From an uncultured Oscillospiraceae bacterium (GTDB taxonomy: Bacteria; Bacillota; Clostridia; Oscillospirales; Oscillospiraceae): 64,000 bases of DNA. The stretch covers positions 1 through 64,000 of the forward strand of contig CAJUFJ010000011.1 in the NCBI GenBank assembly GCA_910585815.1, in the 5' to 3' direction. Both the position numbers and the translations under genes were made by a program. The notes beneath the pieces are model-generated. The model did no database searches and was not told where the DNA came from. It saw only the letters and a program-made list of their open reading frames with translations. This document shows, piece after piece, positions 58,653 through 64,000 of the stretch. Position 1 is the first letter of the stretch. Every line of letters starts with the position of its first letter.

Positions 58653-60904
58653 ACCTCTCGCTCCTTTGCCAAATATTTCAGGATACAATCCGGTGTAAAG
58701 GGAAGGGTGCCCAGCTGGCTGTCCAAAGCGTTATTTACCGCGCCGCAGACGGCGGGCGCAGCGGGGACATAACACACCTCGCCGATAGATTTGGCGCCGA
58801 AAGGCCCTTCGGTGGAGCGGCCATCCATAATCAGCTCCACCCGGATGTCAGGCAGATCAGGGGCCAGGAACAGATGATATTTAGACAGGCTGGACGTACA
58901 TTGACCGTTTTTCTGAACCACCATCTCTTCCCGCAGTGCGGCCCCGCAGCCCATCTGGGCGGCGCCCTGGATCTGTGCCTCACACATAGCCGGATTGATG
59001 GCCTGTCCGATGTCCTGAACGGCCAGATAATCCAGAATCTTGGTGTAGCCTGTCCAGGTATCCACTTCTACGTGGGCGAAATGGGCCCCTGTAACGCCGG
59101 GGTTTGTCACATTGTTAAACTGAGCCTGGGCCGACACATTGCGCTTGAGCTGGAGCATACTCTGCCGGGCCACCTCGGCATAGGGCCAGGCCAGGTTGGG
59201 ATTCTCCCTGTTTCGCACGGCTCCGCTCTCCACATAAAGCTGCTCCAGGGGCTGATGAAACATTGCTGCGGCCCGCTCCAGCAAGACTGTCTTCAAGGCC
59301 TCGGCGGTCTCCACCGCGGTGCGCCCCAGGACAAACGTGGTCCGGCTGGCAAAGCAGCCAAAGTCGATGGGGGTGTTGGCGGTGTCGCCCTCCGCAAGGT
59401 AAATATCACTGTCAGGAATATCCAGCACCTCGGCCACCACCATCTTCAGCATAGTTACCGTTCCGCAGCCGTGGTCGTGAGTGGTGATCTTCAGCTGAAT
59501 GGTTCCGTCCTCGTTCATGGCGATCCAGCCCTCACCGAAGTCGTCATGACGCGGGAAATAAGTACTTCCGTGGCCGCCGCAGCCCACGCCCACGCCCCGG
59601 CGGTACCGCGCATTGGAGGCGTTGAACTCGGCGTCCTCCTGCTTCAGCTGATCCCAGTGGAACAGCTCCCTGCCCCGGTCCAGTGCCTCCCGGATGCGGA
59701 TTTCCTCCAGCGGCACCCCGGTCTTTAAATCAACCCCTCCCGGGAGCAGCACATTGCGCCGGCGCAGCTCCACACGATCCAGTCCCAGCTTGTGAGCGGC
59801 GGCATCCAAATGGCGTTCCAGAATCAAGGCCTCCTCCGGCGCGGACCACCCTCTGTACGCACCGGCCACAGGGGTGTTGGAGGAGATGACCCGGGCGTGG
59901 TACCGGGCGTGAGGTACATAGTAACAGCGGAACAGCTTGCCATACAGTGTGCGGATATAGTCGCTGGAATTGCCCACATAGGCCCCGGCATCCAGAATCA
60001 GATCCATATTCAGGGACTTGATTTTGCCCTCCGGGGTGAACAGTCCCCGCACTCGGGCCCGTACCGGGCCCCGGACGATGGCCCCGGTCATAGACTCCGC
60101 CCGGCTGTATACCAGCTTGACAGGGCGGCCCAGCATTTTAGCTGCCAGCGCCGCCACCGGCTCTACAAACCACTCCTGCTTGGCCCCGAAGGAGCCGCCC
60201 ATGGTGGCCTTGACCACCCGCACCTTGTGAAACGGCATCTCCAAATAATTGGCTACCACAACACGAATCCCATGAATCGCCTGGTTGGGGCTGTACAGGG
60301 TGAGCTGCCCCTGGTAAGGGTCGTAGCTGGCCACACAGGCGTGGGGCTCCATGGCGGCGTGGTGGAGACGGGGCAGCTCAGTGAAGCTCTCCACCTCAAT
60401 CAGACCGTCGTCCTTGGGGGGGGCGCCATTTTCCAGCGCGACCTCATCCCGGATGGGCTTCTCCCCCGGCAGACAGTTCTGCCCGCTCAGGGTGTCGTCA
60501 AAGCCGATGGAATAGGGCAGTTCCTCATACTCCACCTCCACCAGCCGGGCGGCCTTCTCGGCCAGAGCCTGGCTCTCGGCGGCCACGACGGCCACCCGGT
60601 CGCCTACAAAGCGCACATAGTCGGTGAAAGCCCGCTCCTCGCAGGGGAGCTCCTGGGAAAACCGGGAACGATAACGGTTGAAGGCTCTCTGGGTGGTGTT
60701 AAAGCAGTGAAGCACCCCATAGACTCCCGGCAGGGCCAGCGCCCGCTCCGGATGAATTGCCTTGACCCGTCCGTGGGGGATCGTACTGCGAACCAGGCAC
60801 AAATAGGCCATGCCGGGCAGCATGATGTCTCCGGTATACTTTGTGTAGCCAGCCGCTTTTCCCCGGGCGTCGTGGATTGGGCGGCTGGAGCCGACAGTTT
60901 TCAC
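58649..60904 (-). CDS. Molybdenum hydroxylase molybdopterin-binding large subunit
   Basis: 751-aa catalytic subunit of the xanthine dehydrogenase family. The start GTG at 60904 has GGGAGGGG five bases upstream. The N-terminal a/b-hammerhead domain is followed by the molybdopterin domains with the MGGSFGAKQEW motif, TPVAGAYRGW, and the catalytic Glu709 in EGPFGAKSIGE. Substrate-channel residues differ from classical xanthine dehydrogenases, so the substrate is open: purine, nicotinate-like or imidazole-type. Its divergence from a lyase/BCCT pair suggests a betaine-derived imidazole; this is inference. Confidence 0.9.
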   Translation of the reverse strand: MKTVGSSRPIHDARGKAAGYTKYTGDIMLPGMAYLCLVRSTIPHGRVKAIHPERALALPGVYGVLHCFNTTQRAFNRYRSRFSQELPCEERAFTDYVRFVGDRVAVVAAESQALAEKAARLVEVEYEELPYSIGFDDTLSGQNCLPGEKPIRDEVALENGAPPKDDGLIEVESFTELPRLHHAAMEPHACVASYDPYQGQLTLYSPNQAIHGIRVVVANYLEMPFHKVRVVKATMGGSFGAKQEWFVEPVAALAAKMLGRPVKLVYSRAESMTGAIVRGPVRARVRGLFTPEGKIKSLNMDLILDAGAYVGNSSDYIRTLYGKLFRCYYVPHARYHARVISSNTPVAGAYRGWSAPEEALILERHLDAAAHKLGLDRVELRRRNVLLPGGVDLKTGVPLEEIRIREALDRGRELFHWDQLKQEDAEFNASNARYRRGVGVGCGGHGSTYFPRHDDFGEGWIAMNEDGTIQLKITTHDHGCGTVTMLKMVVAEVLDIPDSDIYLAEGDTANTPIDFGCFASRTTFVLGRTAVETAEALKTVLLERAAAMFHQPLEQLYVESGAVRNRENPNLAWPYAEVARQSMLQLKRNVSAQAQFNNVTNPGVTGAHFAHVEVDTWTGYTKILDYLAVQDIGQAINPAMCEAQIQGAAQMGCGAALREEMVVQKNGQCTSSLSKYHLFLAPDLPDIRVELIMDGRSTEGPFGAKSIGEVCYVPAAPAVCGAVNNALDSQLGTLPFTPDCILKYLAKEREV

Positions 60905-60933
60905 GAAAACCCCTCCCAATTTATTGTAACGCA

Positions 60934-60939
60934 ATTATA
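60934..60939 (-). promoter_or_regulatory. Extended -10 of the hydroxylase operon
   Basis: On the minus strand TGATATAAT ends at 60934. No clear -35 is seen, so an activator may be needed. The 278-base gap 60905-61182 holds this and the divergent lyase promoter and leader. Confidence 0.5.
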
Positions 60940-61026
60940 TCACTCCCGCGTTGAATAAACGACTGTAACTTTTTCTTTTGAGCTGTTTATAATCTGATGC
61001 TTAAAAAAAGAAGGCAAAACCCGTTT

Positions 61027-61058
61027 TTGACTTTAATTCAACTCTTGCGTACTATAAT
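61027..61058 (+). promoter_or_regulatory. Promoter of the lyase gene
   Basis: TTGACT (61027-61032) is followed after 17 bases by TACTAT (61050-61055), overlapping a TATAAT at 61053-61058. Transcription should start near 61065. Confidence 0.6.
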
Positions 61059-61078
61059 GACCTTACTCGTACAGGGCT

Positions 61079-61147
61079 TGTTTGAAAGATGTCAAAGTAC
61101 CAGGCGGAGGGGCTCCCGCTGCTGTGTGCGTCACCAGGTTTCAAACA
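61079..61147 (+). promoter_or_regulatory. Inverted repeat in the leader of the lyase gene
   Basis: TGTTTGAAA (61079-61087) and TTTCAAACA (61139-61147) are a perfect 9-bp inverted repeat enclosing 51 bases with an inner GCGG/CCGC hairpin. It lies within the roughly 118-base leader, so it may act as an RNA structure or as paired operator halves. Confidence 0.45.
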
Positions 61148-61182
61148 GCGCCTAAACAGAAAAATTTAAGGAAGGTGCAAGC

Positions 61183-62706
61183 ATGAACGCTCTCGTTTTA
61201 AATGGATCGTCGCTGACTTTAGAGGAACTGCGTCAGGTTGCCTATAACCGCCGTCCGGTAGAAATCGACCCCCAAGCGGCAGAGCGGGCGGCCAAGGCCC
61301 GCCAGGTTCTCTTCGACATGGCGGCGGAGGGCAAGCCGGTATATGGTCTCAACCGGGGCGTGGGCTGGAACAAGGACAAGGAGTTCGACCAGGACTTCTT
61401 CGAGACCTACAACCGTAACCTGATTAACAGCCATTCCCTGGGCATCCGCCCCTACTGCTCGGTGGAGGAGGTGCGGGCCATGATGTGCATCCGGCTGAAT
61501 ACCGCCCTGTGCGGCTGCACCGGCGTCTCCACCGAGATTTTGACCATGTATAAGGAGTTTCTCAACCGGGGCATCCACCCCCGGGTGCTCCAGCGGGGCT
61601 CCATCGGCGAGGGGGATATCAGCACGCTCTCCCTCATCGGCCAGACCATGATCGGCTCGGGCGAAGTGGAGTATAAAGGGGAGATCGTCTCCTCCACTCA
61701 GGCCATGTCGGCGGAGGGCATCCCGCCCGCCTGCCTGGGGCCAAAGGACGGACTGTCCATCGTCTCCTCCAACGCCCAGGGGGAGGCACTGGCGGCGGTG
61801 CTGGTCTATGAGACAGAGCAGCTGCTGGAGGAGGCGGACGCGGTGTTCTGTCTCAGCCTGGAGGGTCTGAATGGCGGACTCCAGCCTCTGGGTGAGAAGG
61901 TCAACGCCTTGAGACAGCTGAGCGGTCAGCAGCGCAGCGCGGCCCGGTGCCGGGACTTTTTGGCGGGCAGCTATCTGGAGCAGCCCGACCCCCAGCGTGC
62001 CCTTCAGGACCCGCTCAGCTTCCGGTGTGCCAGCGCCGTCCACGGCTCGGTGTGGGACGCCCTGTACTTTGTCAAGCAGCACCTGGAGCTCCAGCTCAAC
62101 GCCACCGACGACAACCCCTGCATTTTTGTGGACGAGGGAACCACCAGCGTCAGCCAGAACTTTGAGACCACCACCCTGGCCCTGGGAGTGGAGATGCTGG
62201 CCGCCGCCCTGAACCACATGTCCAAGTGCATCTGCTACCGGCTGATCCACCTGGCCGACCCCGCTTTCACCGGGCTGAGCCGGTTCCTCACCCCGGCGGA
62301 GGTGAAGACCATTGCCTATGGCACCATCCAAAAGGTCTATACCGTGCTGGACGCCGAAAACCGGATGCTGGCCAACCCCAGTTCCATGGACTTTATCGCC
62401 GTGGCCGGCTCCATTGAGGATCACGCCAGCAATCTCCCCCTCGCGGCAGCCAAGGCCCGGAAAATCGTGGACAATCTGCGCTATATGCTGGGCATCGAGG
62501 CCATGCACGCCGCCCAGGCGGTAGACCTGCGTGGCAAGCCCGCCCTGGGCCGGGTAACCGGACCGGTGCACGATGCCCTGCGCCGGGAGGTTCCCTACCT
62601 CAGCGCAGACCGTAATCTGAGCATCGACATCGAGAAGGCCTACCGGTTTATCCTGGAGGGACGGCTGTTCCAGGCCATCCAGGGCGCGGCAGAGCAGGCA
62701 CGTTGA
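61183..62706 (+). CDS. HAL/PAL-family lyase lacking the MIO triad; candidate ergothionase
   Basis: 507-aa homologue of histidine/phenylalanine ammonia-lyases. Family landmarks: VYGLNRGVG (51-60; HAL has YGVNTGFG), YNRNLINSHSLGI, LNATDDNPCIF, NPSSMDFIAVAGSIEDHASN. The MIO motif of HAL, G-S-V-G-A-S-G-D-L, is here GSIGEGDI (139-146): the Ala-Ser-Gly that cyclises is gone by a one-residue deletion. A lyase without MIO cannot remove ammonia in the HAL way. Ergothionase of Treponema denticola is a MIO-less member that removes trimethylamine (as I recall). The following BCCT gene fits. AAGGAAGG precedes the ATG. Confidence 0.75.
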   Translation: MNALVLNGSSLTLEELRQVAYNRRPVEIDPQAAERAAKARQVLFDMAAEGKPVYGLNRGVGWNKDKEFDQDFFETYNRNLINSHSLGIRPYCSVEEVRAMMCIRLNTALCGCTGVSTEILTMYKEFLNRGIHPRVLQRGSIGEGDISTLSLIGQTMIGSGEVEYKGEIVSSTQAMSAEGIPPACLGPKDGLSIVSSNAQGEALAAVLVYETEQLLEEADAVFCLSLEGLNGGLQPLGEKVNALRQLSGQQRSAARCRDFLAGSYLEQPDPQRALQDPLSFRCASAVHGSVWDALYFVKQHLELQLNATDDNPCIFVDEGTTSVSQNFETTTLALGVEMLAAALNHMSKCICYRLIHLADPAFTGLSRFLTPAEVKTIAYGTIQKVYTVLDAENRMLANPSSMDFIAVAGSIEDHASNLPLAAAKARKIVDNLRYMLGIEAMHAAQAVDLRGKPALGRVTGPVHDALRREVPYLSADRNLSIDIEKAYRFILEGRLFQAIQGAAEQAR

Positions 62707-62718
62707 ACCGGTTCAACG
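62701..62718. promoter_or_regulatory. Perfect 18-bp palindrome between lyase and transporter
   Basis: CGTTGAACCGGTTCAACG spans the lyase stop codon. TTGAAC-CG-GTTCAA resembles a LacI/GalR operator by shape, with a TG-C-TAAACT -10-like element at 62736-62744. It might control a second promoter for the transporter. Confidence 0.45.
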
Positions 62719-62797
62719 CGGATTAAACGCCAGCGTGCTAAACTGCTGAACAGCAATTCTTTGTAACAGCAGTGTGTTATGTTTGAGGAGGTACACC

Positions 62798-64000
62798 ATG
62801 AAAAAAGGATTTCACATCAGAAAAAGCGTCTTTATCCCCCTGTGCGCCATCTACATTCTGGTCACGCTCCTGGGCATCGTGGTTCCGGAAGCCTTCGCCG
62901 CAGTTCAGAACGCCGTAGTGGGCTTTGCCGCTGGATGGTTCGGCTGGCTGTATCAGATTGTCACCATCGTGCTGATTATCATCTGCGTGTGGGTGTTGTT
63001 CTCCAAAAAGGCGGGCTCCATCCGTATCGGCGGCCCCAACGCCAAGCCCACCATGAGCAAGTGGAACTGGTTCGCCATCTCCCTGTGCAGCGGCATCGCC
63101 ACCGGTATCGTGTTCTGGGGCATCGCCGAGCCCATTACCCACTACATAGACGGCATTCCCGGCCTGGTGGAAGGGGGCGGCAGCCGGATGTCCGCGCTGT
63201 ATGCCCTGAGCACCTGTTATATGCATTGGGGTCTGCCTCTCTACGCCTATTACTGCGCCATTGGCATCGTCATCGGGGTGTGCGTGTATAACCTGGGCAA
63301 GCCCTATAATGTGTCCTCCGGTCTCTACCCCCTCATCGGCGACCGGATTAACGGCAATGCCGGCAGCTTAGTGGATCTGCTGTGCGTGTTCGGCATTGCC
63401 GGCGGCGTGTCCGCCAGTCTGGGCGTGTCCTCCATGCAGCTGGGCTCCGGTCTGGGTATGCTGGCCGGCTTCACCCCCACTGCCAAGCACTGGTTTATCA
63501 TCACGGTGGCCATCGTCATCACCTTCATCATCGGCAGCGTCAGCGGCATTGGCAACGGCGTGCGCTGGCTTTCGGACAAAAACGCGAAAATTTACATGCT
63601 CCTGCTGGTCTATGTATTCTTCTGTGCCCAGACCAAGGAGATTTTAGCCATGGGCACTGAATCCATGGGCTTCTTCGCCCAGAACTGGATCGTGCAGAAC
63701 ACCTACCTGGGTGTCATGGCCGACGGCGCGGAGACCGCCATGTGGCCCACCTGGTGGACCATCAACTACTGGTCCTTTATGATTGCCTACACCCCCCTCA
63801 CCGGCATGTTCCTGGCCAAGATCGCCCAGGGCCGCACCTTGAAGGAGTTCTCCCTGTTCAACTTCGTCCTGCCCGGTCTGTTCGGCATGCTGTGGTTCGC
63901 CATCTTCGGCGGAGCCGCCATCTATATGGAGGCCGGCGGCGCCGGTATCTACGAGTCCATGGCCAGCTTGGGCACCGAAGCGGCGGTCTTCGCCTTCTTC
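62798..64000 (+). CDS. BCCT family transporter, 3' end outside window
   Basis: First 401 codons of a betaine/carnitine/choline transporter, open to the window edge. The ATG at 62798 has a consensus GAGGAGGT. Ten membrane segments are visible. The family signatures FWGIAEPITHY, MHWGLPLYAY and GRTLKEFSLFNFVLPG are present. In the TM8 Trp box, where BetP has F-Y-W-A-W-W-I-x-W, this protein has NYWSFMIAY (about residues 320-330), so most stacking Trp are replaced. It lies 91 bases after the lyase and should import its substrate; ergothioneine is a trimethylammonium betaine. Confidence 0.9.
   Translation, partial: MKKGFHIRKSVFIPLCAIYILVTLLGIVVPEAFAAVQNAVVGFAAGWFGWLYQIVTIVLIIICVWVLFSKKAGSIRIGGPNAKPTMSKWNWFAISLCSGIATGIVFWGIAEPITHYIDGIPGLVEGGGSRMSALYALSTCYMHWGLPLYAYYCAIGIVIGVCVYNLGKPYNVSSGLYPLIGDRINGNAGSLVDLLCVFGIAGGVSASLGVSSMQLGSGLGMLAGFTPTAKHWFIITVAIVITFIIGSVSGIGNGVRWLSDKNAKIYMLLLVYVFFCAQTKEILAMGTESMGFFAQNWIVQNTYLGVMADGAETAMWPTWWTINYWSFMIAYTPLTGMFLAKIAQGRTLKEFSLFNFVLPGLFGMLWFAIFGGAAIYMEAGGAGIYESMASLGTEAAVFAFF

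Noticed and set aside
61183..62706. Ordinary histidine ammonia-lyase of a hut pathway
   Set aside because: The MIO Ala-Ser-Gly is missing and no urocanase, imidazolonepropionase or formiminoglutamase genes are nearby.

Overview
The window looks like chromosome of a high-GC, anaerobic, Gram-positive Clostridia member, probably an Oscillospiraceae of the Flavonifractor/Lawsonibacter type (inference). Reasons: low-GC-Firmicute style promoters and strong Shine-Dalgarno sites in GC-rich coding DNA, a HrcA/CIRCE site before clpB, Ptb-Buk butyrate genes, S-layer-homology (SLH) proteins with a CsaB-type pyruvyl transferase, and many intergenic palindromic repeats.

Layout. 1-1525: 3' part of a large serine recombinase, the edge of a mobile element. 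1712-5676 (minus): housekeeping run of DUF1836, DegV, an unknown protein, PrmA and a D-2-hydroxyacid dehydrogenase. 5910-10573: membrane protein CmpB type, XpaC family protein, and a VanW envelope protein. 11462-11918: a free-standing, probably structured RNA with its own promoter and terminator. 11950-12854: XRE regulator, SLOG protein, small protein. 13046-15640: clpB under CIRCE. 15682-18267 (minus): zinc/manganese ABC importer. 18477-25926 (minus): wall polymer operon (MurJ, O-antigen-ligase-like protein, two glycosyltransferases, two DUF4330 proteins, and a fused glycosyltransferase-CsaB). 26207-29412: cca and recQ. 29816-32650 and 36683-39136: two secreted SLH proteins, the likely clients of CsaB. 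33071-36366: DUF2089 regulator pair, tandem EamA exporters, AAG glycosylase. 39271-42971 (minus): MacAB-like efflux operon. 43311-48974: pcrA, a secreted unknown, buk and ptb. 49149-49221: tRNA-Thr(CGU).

49548-64000 is one metabolic island. A plus-strand operon makes and imports molybdenum cofactor (MocA-ModE fusion, XdhC, MoaA, MoaC, MOSC, MoeA-like, ModABC, Mog). It converges on a minus-strand operon for a three-subunit molybdenum hydroxylase. Divergent from that hydroxylase is a histidine-ammonia-lyase homologue that has lost the Ala-Ser-Gly triad needed to form the MIO cofactor, followed by a BCCT transporter that runs off the window. A MIO-less HAL relative next to a transporter for trimethylammonium compounds fits ergothionase (ergothioneine to thiolurocanate plus trimethylamine); the hydroxylase would then be a candidate for further processing. 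This is the most interesting system in the window and is a hypothesis.

Regulatory signals that link regions: three envelope promoters (VanW, MacAB-like operon, secreted unknown) share TGTAAC/TGTAAT boxes at a fixed distance from the -10, which suggests a PhoB/PhoP-like regulon. A family of nested-palindrome repeats occurs throughout and has entered the coding regions of pcrA and ptb.
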